From Jackrogersella multiformis (Eukaryota > Ascomycota > Sordariomycetes > Xylariales > Hypoxylaceae): a stretch of DNA of 64,000 nt. Positions 1 through 11,071 of the stretch are shown in pieces (the first letter of the stretch is position 1; every line of letters starts with the position of its first letter). A program made the position numbers and the translations under genes. The notes under the pieces were generated by a model. The model worked only from the letters and a program-made list of their open reading frames with translations, had not been told where the DNA came from and did not search any database. The stretch lies in assembly GCA_902806575.1 (NCBI GenBank), contig CADCXD010000001.1, forward strand, positions 124,001-188,000. The letters are read 5' to 3'.

Positions 1-2036
1 GTTACTATGTCTATCTCCTGTCTATCATTGACTTATATGGACTTAGATATTGTGCTCGACTGGAGATGAGCCAGGAGAGCGATGATGACCATTAACAGAT
101 CGAATGTTTGCAGATCGGATGATGAATACAAAACGAATAACGACTGCATATGCGATTGGTAGTAGAGGTGTCGGAGCTGCAATGAAACACAAAAGAAAGC
201 GAGTGTGCTGTGTTGCGTTATGAAGTTTTTATGTGGTATTCCATACACTATAGTAGGTATGTAGGAGAGAAGATCAACTCCGCCATCCGAGTCCAAAAGG
301 TGAATGCACCTAGGTATACACTAGGTAAGTACCTAGGTAAGTACCTAGGTACCTTAGATACCAAGATAGTGTACGTATGAGATAACCTTGGAACCTAGCT
401 GGATAGTACCTACCTAGCTGCCTACTCTAGGTAGGTATACCTACAGGTAGGTAGACAAATAAGCTTCGCTCAGGAACCATGTGATGCAAGTTGAATTCAT
501 TAGTGTAAGGGAATTACATCAAAGGCGTGTGTCAGATAAAAGGCGATGTTTTGTTAGGCTGGGAGCCCGTAGGGATGTACATAGGGATGTAGGGATGTAG
601 GGATACCCCTATTACCCCGCAATTCCTTTAAGTTCTGGATTGCGGGTGACGTAGATGAGCAAATACTAGGTACTAAAGGGTGGGAACATATAATCTGTTA
701 GCGTTATCGACGATTCAACACCTACTCGTCAATGAATGCCAATGAATTCTTATCGTGCCTTAGCAGATGTTCCTGGTCATCTTTGTCTTTTTGTAGTGTA
801 GTAGCTCGGAGCTATGCACGTCCTAGCACTATGTAGACTGTCTACCGGAGGGTCTACCCATGCAACTTCGTACATAGCACCTCTACTATGTACATAGGTA
901 TGCTACCTAGGGGAAGGTTAGCTCCAGATGATCAACCAGTAAGCAGCCGAGTTCGTCTTCCATTCTTGGGTTAGCGGCGTCGATCTTTGGGGTCCAGTAG
1001 AAAGACTTCTTGTCTTACTTTGCCTAGCAGGCTAGCAACCTCCAGTAGTTCCATATTAAATCTTAACCATATCTGCATAGGTACTACACTAAGTAGGTAT
1101 GTATCTGAGATTCTCACAAATAACTTTGGAACCGTGGAACCGTGGAACTTTGATCTAATTCGCCTTCTTCGTATTAGCTAACCTGCCTACTTCCAACTTG
1201 TTATTTCCCTACCAGGTACCCTGCTACCTTTCCGCTACCTGCCCTGCTAACTTCAACAAACATCCAAGACACCGTATCTGACCAACTTCTGGTTCCTGTT
1301 TCAACACTTCAAAGCTTTGTTCCCGTTGTTCTACTTCCGGACACAACACTAAAACCACCTTTACTGCTTTATCAATTTTGAACCATCTGAATCGACGGTC
1401 GCTAGGTAGAAAGCTCGAATTTACCCCGCTTAGAACATCCCCCCAAAGTCTCCGAGTCAGTCGATCCAACAAGGCCATCATCGTCAACTTTCAATTTACA
1501 CAACACAACCGATTCCGATTGGACTTTCAGCAAGCTTCTGTAAAATAGCGTGCACCGGCCTCTTGTTGTATCAAAAAGGCAGCGGCTGATCGCGTTGTCA
1601 TTGTCATTGTCATACCTACCTACCAACCTGGAACCAACCCATCTTCAACCATCCCAGCCATATCTAGGTACCTTTCTATCACCACCTATCGTCACTCCTT
1701 GTCACTTTGGACCATCTACGCTACAACCGTATATGCTGCTGGTGCTATATCCACGAAGGAACATCCCATCTTGTCTTATCCCTTTGGTTCACTCGTCACA
1801 TTCTTCTATTTTCTCAGGACCTCGACCCTGTGTTTGACCAAATCAATCATCCCACGAAGCAAGCGAGGGGTTTCACCTTTGCTACTTCAATAGCACCACA
1901 TCATACCACTGTTTTCGCTACGTGGTGCGATCGAGTCGACTACATAACAACGAATAGGTCTTCTATATAATTCGATCGTACTTCATCCTTTGTCTACTAT
2001 TGAACCATTAGCCCTAGAATATTTACAACCATCGCA
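1..2036. other. Non-coding region and 5' flank
   Basis: I see no convincing gene here. The stretch carries clustered TAGGTACCTA-type palindromes (about 309-372 and 395-450) and a short tandem run of an AGGGATGT unit (about 571-604). The part from about 1200 is pyrimidine-rich, as is usual for a long fungal 5' UTR, and leads to the gene starting at 2037. Short open frames inside it lack composition or similarity that would make them genes. Confidence 0.6.
309..450. repeat. TAGGTACCTA palindromic simple-repeat cluster
   Basis: Repeated CTAGGTAAGTACCTAGGTA units occur between 309 and 372 and again between 395 and 450. The same palindromic word recurs across the window. It behaves like a dispersed simple-sequence motif of fungal intergenic DNA. 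Confidence 0.7.
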
Positions 2037-2876
2037 ATGTCGAACGATAAAAACAACAACAACAACAACAACGGCCCGCACAATGACCGCCGTGGCTCTG
2101 TCACTTCGGCTGCTTTCTCCAACTTCTTTCACCGAAGCAATTCAACCTCTGCCGGCAATGGCAATGGTAACGGCAACGCTCGCGAATCTGCCGTATCTGC
2201 TGCGGCTAGAGACCAGCGCCGACGGTTGTCTGTTACTACTATAGGACTGTCTGGCACTTCGCCTAACTCTGCGAGCACTCCGTTCGGAATTCGAAGAGGC
2301 AGCATCTCTACTAACAACTCGGACTCTATTGACGAGAGTGCCGTTGACGACGAGGAAGCTGCCAAAGCAGGCCCTACTTCTCCCTTTGCTCGTCGCATGA
2401 GCTTCGGTGCTCAGGCTATGCGTAATCTACGCACCGGGCCCACCAGTCCTGGATCAGCCGGTAGGCATTCCCAACAGCCGAGACATACCTCTAATGGAAA
2501 TACACGTGCTCCACCTGCTGGTGCTTCGTCCGCCTCGGCTGCTACGAGACGGGCAAGCACCTCTCAGGCAAGCACCGCATTACCTTACAGAACTCCTTCT
2601 GACATGCTCTCTGCTCGGGCAGATAATACCTACAATTGGTCCGAGCAGCTTAGATCCCGCGCCGAAAGTACTGTTCATGGTCACCGACCGTCCTTTGGAG
2701 CTGCTAGGTACGGCTCTCCGCCTCGCGGCAATGGTCAACACGATCGCGCCAAGTCCGTTTCCGAAATGCCAGCACCCCCGCAGCAGGCCGCTGCTGTGAA
2801 GCCCAAGCAGCCCGAGAGACCCAAGCCGGATCATATGCAAGAGCGCATCCTCAAGGGTGATTTCTACATGGATTGA
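2037..2876 (+). CDS. Conserved fungal Ser/Asn-rich protein of unknown function
   Basis: A single-exon gene of 279 residues. The protein is low in complexity: a poly-Asn run near the N-terminus, many serines, Arg-Arg-x-Ser phosphorylation-like sites (for example RRGSV, RRLSV, RRGS, RRMSFGAQAMR), then a conserved C-terminal tail ending ERILKGDFYMD. I recognise this arrangement, with the RRMSFGAQAMRN and NWSEQLRSRAES blocks and the GDFYMD end, as a protein conserved across Sordariomycetes whose function is not established. There is no membrane segment or enzymatic motif. The repeated basic-x-Ser motifs suggest regulation by kinases, which is inference. The start codon is the first ATG of the frame and directly precedes the conserved SNDKN tract. 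Confidence 0.85.
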   Translation: MSNDKNNNNNNNGPHNDRRGSVTSAAFSNFFHRSNSTSAGNGNGNGNARESAVSAAARDQRRRLSVTTIGLSGTSPNSASTPFGIRRGSISTNNSDSIDESAVDDEEAAKAGPTSPFARRMSFGAQAMRNLRTGPTSPGSAGRHSQQPRHTSNGNTRAPPAGASSASAATRRASTSQASTALPYRTPSDMLSARADNTYNWSEQLRSRAESTVHGHRPSFGAARYGSPPRGNGQHDRAKSVSEMPAPPQQAAAVKPKQPERPKPDHMQERILKGDFYMD

Positions 2877-4369
2877 TTACAACTGGCGTGTGTATGAGGG
2901 AATACGAACCCTGGCATGTCCAAATGACCTAGGACGGTGCCCACTCCCGAACCCTTTAGATCCTTACGCCTACTTAAAAGGCAGCGCGCTAGCTATTCTA
3001 TCTCCTGTATTTCCTTTGAACCACGTCTCTTCAACTGACGTCATTCGTTTCGACGACTTCCTTTCATGGCGTTGAGACGGGGAAGTACACAGGATGAACG
3101 GGTAAATAGTTCTTCCAAATTACACCTTGGCTGAAACGAGAGATGACGAATATGGCTTCTGGGGATGACTTGATGATTCCAAGAGTTGGGGATGATTGGC
3201 GCGGACAGATCAACTTTGCTAAATGACATAGCTTGACCTTTGCAGCCTTGAATGGGCGAACTTTGGCGTTACGGAGAGGGAATTTGGCCTGTGCCAATGA
3301 TTATCAAAACGCTGCTGAGTTGCGTTTGTAAAACATGACATCGGATTAGGACGGCCTTTTTATTTTTGGGAGGCATCGGATAGGACTAACAAATATTGTC
3401 ATCACCGTACATTGTACTCGGAGATTAACAACAAAACAATGGGGGCATCTGATATGGGCGTTGTGAAAACCACCCACATATGTACTATCTAGATGAGGTA
3501 TTATCAGACTGGGAACCAGACATCAATCATCATCATTAAACATCCGACTAAGTGACCAACCAAGACCACGTGTGCAGCTCAATAGTAATTTTAGTAGTAA
3601 TTGGGATTTTCTAATCTCGCTCTCGTACTAACTGAACGCGCCGAGTAAATCATTGATCGTTTCAAACCAGCATCTTCACACGCCATCGCGGCATCCAAAC
3701 TCCATGACCCGTTTCCCTCCCCGGGTCCCCTGAGCCCGAGCCCGCGCCCGAGCCCGAGCGTATAAACATGTTTTGCGCCCTCCCCTCCGCCGTATACTCC
3801 CGTCGTCGCGTGTGTATGTACCTGGTATTGTACGCGAATCCAGCTCCGGCCCCGACGCCTCAGATAGTAAGTAAGTAAGCAAGTAAGCAAGCAAGCTATG
3901 TATGTAGGCGCGTCCCAGATAATCCCATATAATCCCAGATAATTACCTAGGTGGATGATGATCCGAAGACGTCCCGTACGTGAAAAACACACAATGTACC
4001 TATAACTAACGAGCGAAAAGAATAACCCCCACCCCAAATCGAATGAAGACAGCAAGTAGTAGTAACACGGCGCAATGAGAGGCGAGCCGTATATAGACAC
4101 CGAAACACAATTTTGCTTCCTGTGCCTGTTCCTCTTCCTCTTCCGCGGTTTTCTTCTTCTTCTCCTCCTTCGTTGCCTGTCCTTTTCGGACCTCGTGATT
4201 TTTACATATCGTAACATAGGTTTGGATAACGAGAGTAAACACAATGTAGTTAGTAGTAATACAATCCCTCTCCACTTTTAGCAGAGAGGCACGGCGTAAG
4301 AGAATACTGTAAGACGAGGAGCTGTAAATCTCGCATCGCCCTTCGTACGCTTGGTGTTCACGCCGTTTC
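2877..4369. other. Intergenic region with simple repeats, 3' to 3'
   Basis: This stretch lies between two convergent genes. It has no convincing gene. It contains a GAGCCC/GCCCGA-type simple repeat (about 3728-3760), an AAGTAAGC-type repeat (about 3866-3897) and a CTTCCT/TTCTTC polypyrimidine tract (about 4118-4165). The 217-residue open frame over these repeats (minus strand, 3591-4244) is composed of repeat translations and is not supported as a gene. Part of the right side is probably 3' UTR of the minus-strand regulator ending at 4370. Confidence 0.6.
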
Positions 4370-7211
4370 TTAGAATGGATAGAAAGTTCCGTTCGACCCG
4401 CCCTGGTGCCCCTGCTGCGGCGGGCCGAAATTTTCAATAGGCATGGGGCCTAGCATGTCGTTCTGCATCATGTAGCGCATGGTGTCCTCGTACGAGGACG
4501 GGTCGCCGGGACTGCCGCCGCCGAAGCCCGTCAGCGTGAGGCCCATGGCTTGCTCGAAGCCGTCCCCGAGGCTGGTATAGTCGAAGTCGGTCGCCCCGAA
4601 TGACCCAGCCATCCACGGTACGAACGACTGTTCCGGGCCCTGCATACCCCGGGACGTAGCTGCGGCGTTACCGGTTGGATCGTACATAAAGGGTTGGGGA
4701 GGCTGGGGCAACGAACGTAGCCAACCCCCTGGGGCCGATTGAAACGGTTGTGGGGCATTGGGGTCCGGGCCCGGATTCTGGCCGTTAGGGCGCGGTGGGC
4801 CATTACCAGTCGCTATTTCGGACAGTAGCTGGAGCGGCGTGTTCGTTGGCCCGTGATTGTTTGACTGGGGTTGGTGTTGCGGTTGCGACTGATGTTGCGG
4901 CGGACCTGTGCCATTATTTGGGTCGTTTGGGCATACACTCCCTTTAGCATCTGGCGCAACCGTCGGTGCTGATTCCTCGTCGCCCTGGGTCTTCACTTGT
5001 CCCTGCTTATAAAACCAGCTGCGAAGCATCGCTAGCACAAGGAGGAATTTGCTCGCCGGACGGGATTTGTCGGACGCGGCAACCTCGCGGAATCTCTCAA
5101 GCAGCTTCTCGATGTATTCCGCAACTTTCATGTTATCCTTGTTAATAACCTTACCCAGTTCTGAATTCGTATTGCTAGCACTGAAGTACATCTTAATAAG
5201 TACGACGACTGCATAGGCAATTCGAACAAAACTAAAGATCGGGACACAACGGATACTATGGATGTCCATGGATAAGAAGGTATCGAAGATGCCATCTATA
5301 GCAGTGAGACACGACGACAGAGCGCTGATATGTGATGGCGTTAGAGAGTCATCTAAGCCCGGAATAGGTTCCCGGAGAGAATCGGCATTGTACGGAGGTT
5401 GGTACTCGTCAGGGGTCTTATCAACGTGGAGTGCAATCTCGTGCATATATAAATTCAGCACGTGAAAGCCGAGGAGAAGGGATGCTACTAGAAGTTAGTC
5501 GGATATGAAGCCAAAGTGAAATAAGGACCGACATACGTCTCTTTTCTGATTTTGGAATAGATTCACTATATTTCAAGAGGTCACGTTCGAACCCTTTTAG
5601 AGCGTATTGGACTTTCTGCTCCGAGACATTTACGAAGACGCCCGGGTCATCCATGGAAAACTGGATACCAACATCCTCGGCAAGCCGATGAGTCCAGACG
5701 AGATGACATAGATACCTGTCGGTGGGCGCGGCTTGTGGAGAAGACTCCAAGATATCCATACACTCGGTCATAAATGGTTGCCACCTAATCAAGTTTGGAC
5801 GGTGTAAAGCCATGGACACGTTAGAAGATAGGAAATATACTGCGAGCCATGTCCGTCGTGCTTCGATCGACATGGGATCTGGGAGAGGTTGTTTCCTGAA
5901 TGGATGATCGCGCCAAGTATATGGTACAAGCCGAGTCTTTGGGTTATGTTTCCTCCTGCCCAGGCCAACATCGATTGACATGACGGCTGCTAGGTGTACG
6001 AACTGGTAAAATTTGAGCTCCTCGAAATGCTCGGGCGGATAGTACCATATGACGCTGATAATAAGCGACTGGATTAACTCCAAGGACTTCCTACCCGAGA
6101 TGATGATCTCGTCGGCGAATATCTGCATGATTTCTCGTACGATTTGACGCTGAAGCTTGGGAATCTCGGAGGAGGCGGCGGCCATGATGGCGAGGAATAG
6201 AATGGGCTTTGTCTTCCGAACTTCGGTGGCGGTGGTGCCTTCAGGGAAGACGACGGCTGGTAGATGGGGCACCATATCCTCGGTGTATCGCGCGAAGAAG
6301 GCGGCAGCTTCGCTCATGGTGATCATTCCACGGTCGATTATATCCGGCTGTTGTGGCTGCTGCTGCTCGGGTCCCATATTCCACTTGAGTGGCGGTGGCG
6401 AGGCACTGGTTACCATGGGCGAACCCTCATTAGATTCGGAGAACTTTCGCTTCTGACCAGCCATCGCTGTCGGCGGCGCAAATGAAGAACGTTTCTCTGG
6501 TTCGGGCACAGAGTGAGGTTGATGATCTCGAGATGGCGGAGCACCCCAGTCTCTTGCGGTCGAAGCATGGCCGTATCCATATGTCTGGTCCTCCGATGGG
6601 GGTGGATGAGAAGAGGCACTACTAGATCCTCCTCCTCCTGCTCCCGCTCCCGCTCCCGCTCCCGTTCCTCCTCCTCTACTTGCTTGTAGACTCGCCGTCA
6701 AAGCGTCTATCTTCTTTTCCAACTCGGCAACGCGACTATCAGTCTTTTTCTGCCTCTTTCGCGTGGGTTGCGTCACGATGCAACCACGTCCTGCCTTCGC
6801 ACATCTTTTACATGGCCCATCTGGGTTCGCCGGGTCGGGTTCGCATTTCACCTTCAAACCACGACATGCCTCACATGCTCGTGGTCGTTTAGGATCGTTT
6901 GGGTCTTGTGGAGTTGTGCCTGGCCCATTGGGAGTATCGTCGGTGGTCGAGTGTTGATGACCGTTTGGTGTCTGAGGAGTGAAGCCGGTCGCAGAAGCTC
7001 CAGGAGATAGCTTAGTCGCATGAGACTGAAGTGGTGATTCGGGTAGCTCTGCCTGTGATGCTGATGCTAATGCTGAGACTGATGAGGGGATTCCTGCGCC
7101 TGCGCCTGCGACAGCGATTTGTTGTTGCGGTGGCGGGTTTGTCAGACCGTTGACGACAATTGAATCTTCGCCTACATCACGAAGTCGTGGGTCGAGGGAA
7201 GCCGGATCCAT
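4370..7211 (-). CDS. Zn2Cys6 transcription factor, War1/Leu3-like
   Basis: Two exons, 7211-5537 and 5487-4370, with a 49-nt intron (donor GTATGT, branch GACTAAC, acceptor TAG), encode about 930 residues. A Zn2Cys6 binuclear cluster sits at about residues 113-144 with spacing C-x2-C-x6-C-x10-C-x2-C-x6-C (RACEACRGLKVKCE ... CKRCAKAGRGC). It is followed by a basic linker RKRQKK and a short coiled coil (VAELEKKIDALTASLQ), the usual dimerisation element. Residues about 330-700 look like the fungal transcription factor middle homology region, and the C-terminus is Pro/Gln/Asn-rich as in activation domains. The RACEACRGLKVKC form is typical of the Leu3/War1/PrtT group of nuclear regulators; which target genes it controls cannot be told from sequence. 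The promoter lies in 7212-7968. Confidence 0.9.
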
Positions 7212-7968
7212 CTCGACTTTTTTTTCCTTTTTTCCCCCCCCCTTCTAAAAAAAGATCGAGATGGGCCGCTTACCTAGTGCTAACAAGTTAGAGGCTTACA
7301 CGCACAATGTCACGGTTAGAATGGTGACCGATTCTGCGGTTGTAACGGTCAACATAAAACCCGGCGGCCGATCGTACGAAAGATGTACATACAAGGAAAT
7401 TGACGGGTCAAGCGGGCGTGAAATTCTAAGACGGCTGGACGGGTGGCTGGACCTTCCCTGGGCACGACTGCACGACCAAAAAGAGGGCCTTGTCAGCTGC
7501 TTAGCTGAGTGTAACCAACACTGGGGCAGCTCGTGGTACCCACTCTATTTGGTGTAACGGACCTTAGGATTTCTTTCCCCAATACCCCGATATTTATCCG
7601 ACACTCTCCCTTTTTGATATCTACCTAGGTACCCCTTTGTTCCTGCTATGGTTTGTCCATCAACCCAAGAATTTGAATTCATTCACAATACTAGGTATCT
7701 ATTATAAACTGCAAGTGTTACCTACATATACCTAGGTACTTATTATATACGTAGAGCTTTAGGTAGTCACTGCCTACATGTGTGTAAAGGTAATCGATAA
7801 AATCGAATTCATATTTCATCAACCAAATTTGAACTTTCATTCTTCCTTTCATATTAGAAATGTAGGTATCTCCAAGTTTTACTAATACAATCATGTTGTA
7901 ATACATTATAACCAATATCTCTAAAGGATTAAGAACATATATCCATATATCATTCAAATGATTATCAC
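7212..7968. other. Shared divergent promoter region
   Basis: The gap separates the divergently transcribed zinc-cluster regulator and the DUF7102-type gene. It contains a TAGGTACC-type motif near 7623-7632 and again near 7728-7740, and the second half is AT-rich. A 98-codon frame at 7261-7557 was not accepted as a gene because it lies immediately upstream of the regulator's start and shows no recognisable motif. Confidence 0.55.
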
Positions 7969-10790
7969 ATGCGCAACTGCGACGGAATGGATTGTCAAGA
8001 CATCTCCCTAGACGATGCGAACTCATCCCCTGATGAATACGCACGAGCAAATGGTTTATCAGTCGATTCACAATTCGATGTTTCTTCCCTGTTTTCCGAA
8101 GTTCAAAAGCAAAGCATCCAGTTGCTGACCGGTCAACAAATTAATGATACCTCCCTTCCCCATTTGCATCTTCCTTATCTGGTTCCACGGTCTGAGCTGC
8201 TCTGTGTATCCAGGGAGTCTGTCGAGTTGTTGACCATTGTCGCTTCACTGAGACGGGAAGATGATCAAGATTTCGAGCTCCCCGACCCTATCAGTTATAC
8301 AAGGTTGAAATTAGAGCTACCCTTACTTCGAAGTGACCCTGAATACGACTGTCGAGAACTAGCTCGATGTGTTCAGGAACAGAGAAGATGCGATATCGAC
8401 CTCACAAGTGTACCGTCAGAGCCTCTCGACATTTCAAATGATGAGAGCCTCGACTTTCCAGATACGACTTACCAATACAGGAAGAGTATGATCATGGCAA
8501 TTCGAGATGAAAAGCTAGATATCCCGAAGGATGCCTTGCATCATCTCTCCGCCGCGTTGAAGGATGAATGGACCCAGGATAACCAGCATGAGTTAGAGAG
8601 TAGTATATTGCATTGGAAGGTAAGCCTTATACAAACCAAACCATGTCCACTTGGTACACTAACCTAGAAGATAAGCTCCTCCGGGATTTGGCTATCACAC
8701 CTCCTCTTAGCCCTCGTGATAAGCATGAGGACTACTTTATTCCTGATGAGGAAGTTTGTCAAGTACCCATCCCGTCAGATCCTAGTACGCTACTTGACGG
8801 TGATTTGGACAGAGCCGAAGCAAATCTACCCCATGAAGATGGCTACTATTTGGACACTTCATTGGTCTCAGACTTCGAGCCTCTGGTCATGCCTCCTCTA
8901 GGGGATATGCCATTGCTTGATCCAAAACAACCGAACATCAGCTCATTAAAAGTTGAAGGTCCTTTGACTCCATTGAACTCATTACCGCCATCTTCAGAGT
9001 TAGAAATAGATATATCAGCTCTCACACAAGGTATGGACATCGATCAAATCTTAGAAAAGCAGCAAACGGGTCCAATTGGAGTCAAGAGTGAAGAGGACCC
9101 CGATAAAATCTTCAGCGACGAGACCCTAGCTATGTTACAGGACAAGGCGGCATCTGTAAAGAGAAGCGTTGACCAGGAGCAATTACAAAGTGCGGATGCC
9201 ATCGCCCGAATAGAAATTCCTGCAATGGACTTCTCAATCCCCGACCCTGAATGGCGGCAAGTATCGTTAGATGTTATATCACAACTGGCATGGATAGAGA
9301 AAGCGTATGGGGCCTTCGATATACCTCTATGGCCGAAGAATTTCCAAGCAGAAAGAGAGCTTCGCTGGTCTCCGTTTCCATCCAGGATGGGCCGTATTTC
9401 GTTGAACGAATCAATTGATGGCGATGATAAGGTAAACATATTCCTTGAATTCCCGGGTCTCAATGAAGTAGCAGCGAGTGTGGACTACGTCTGGAAGCAG
9501 CCGGGTCTAGCAATTCTTCAGGAGTTCGAAGAGGAGGAAGAGCAGGTGGAATCATCACCGGATAATGGTAATGATGGGAATATAGAGTCTCTTATAAGGA
9601 AAAGGAGACTTGAAGCCAACAACTTGGATCTGGAACTTGGCAACTCGTCAGGTTCGGGTTCGCCAATCGACCTCATCCAAATCCCTCCAAGTCCGACATT
9701 GGGATCATACCAAATCCCACACGGTGACCACGGTCAGCTCTCTAACCTTCTTCTCGATTGCAATGATCCCTCTGCAACATCAACTCTGCTCTCCAACTAC
9801 GTCGATTTCCATTCCTCAAAGCGGCAAAAGAATATCAAGAGTTCCTTCTTCCCAAGTTTCACCAAACCGGTGGCCCAAGCTGAGACAAAGGGAGCTCCGA
9901 AAATTGCACCTACTATTAAACTAAAGGCACCGAAAACCTCAAAGCTTGATTCGAAACCTAGACCAACAGCTCCTGCCCCATGCCCAAAGTTAGAACCAAT
10001 ATCCGTGCCAACGAAGATAATCAAGGCCCTGACACTCGGGCGGGGGGTATTCTCACGCCTTGAGAAGTTCTCTCCGAGTGCAGAAATTATTGAACGGGAC
10101 TTCGACCGATGGAATACCCTAACATGGGATCGCAACTCAGTATCCCGCTCGCCCATCATATCGCCACTTGCCGCCGAAGCGGACGTAATCATCTCTCCCA
10201 TTACCGGAGTCGTAGTAACCACATTGCTCAGAGCCATGCAGAAGCCGGCCCCGGGCCACAAGGGTCTTGCGGCGATTCGCGAGCGCGTTCGCAATGCTGC
10301 GCTCCGATACGAACGCCTCATAGTTCTTGTGACGGAGGGAAACCGTGTGGACGAGACAGTCCGCGACCTTGCACCTTCCGAATGTGCTGCCTACGCCGAA
10401 TTTGCAGGCTTCGTAATTGGGCAAGATACGAGTGCGCAGGTCTTCTATGTTGGGGGCGGCGATGAGACACTCACGAAGTGGTTGGTATTCATCTTAAACC
10501 GCTATGCAGCCGAGGCGGCTGAGGTAAGCGATATACTTATCCAAGAGGAGACGCTATGGGAATTGCTTCTACGGCGGGCCGGGATGAATGCGTACGCTGC
10601 GCAGGCTATACTCGGACAGTTGAAGGCTCCGGATGATGTGCGCGAAGAAGAGGCCGGAAAGTACGGACTGCCGGAATTTGTTAGGATGACACCCAAGGAG
10701 AGACTACAGATGTTTCGAGGACTAATGGGTGGCGAGAGGGTATTGCGTAGAGTTAATGAGGTTCTGGAGATGGGGTGGAATTGTGCTTAA
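7969..10790 (+). CDS. DUF7102-type protein with XPF-like/HhH C-terminus (possible Zip2/SHOC1 homologue)
   Basis: Two exons, 7969-8619 and 8676-10790 (intron GTAAGC...GATAAG, 56 nt), encode about 921 residues. The acceptor was chosen because only the third AG after the CTAAC branch keeps the frame. The N-terminal third (ELPLLRSDPEYDCRELAR, FIPDEEVCQVPIPSDP) matches what I know as the fungal DUF7102 family. The last 200 residues start ADVIISPITGVVV, run through YERLIVLVTEGN and FAGFVIGQ...VFYVGGGDETL, and end with two helix-hairpin-helix-like segments (LRRAGMNAYAAQAIL; MTPKERLQMFRGLMGGERVLRRVNEVLEMGW). This order resembles an XPF/ERCC4-like fold plus tandem HhH, as in the meiotic ZMM proteins Zip2/SHOC1. 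No ERKxxxD nuclease motif is visible, which fits a non-catalytic XPF-like module. The meiotic assignment is inference. Confidence 0.8.
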
Positions 10791-11071
10791 AAGCTACTGA
10801 GCGGATCCGGCGTTCATGTGGACATAGAAGCAATGTGGCTGATGGTTAGGAGATGCTATATTGGCTACCTTGCCTGGCTTTGGCTTATCATCTGCTGTGT
10901 TAGATAGCTTGACATATGCGCAGCTCGGAATATATTGAAATCCACGAATCAAAGCGGTAAACCATCGTGACCTGGAAGATCCGATCGGCGAAGATTCTAA
11001 GTCGAGTAGATTTGTCAAAATTGGATCATTCAATCATGGTATCGTTATAGAGTTGTATGTAGCTCCGTTCT

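Noticed and set aside
3591..4244. 217-codon minus frame rich in Arg and Tyr/Leu
   Set aside because: It is built from simple repeats (GCCCGA, AAGTAAGC and CTTCCT tracts) and falls in the 3' flank of the regulator gene.
7261..7557. 98-codon frame just upstream of the regulator
   Set aside because: No recognised motif, and it lies within 50 bp of the regulator's start in the presumed promoter.
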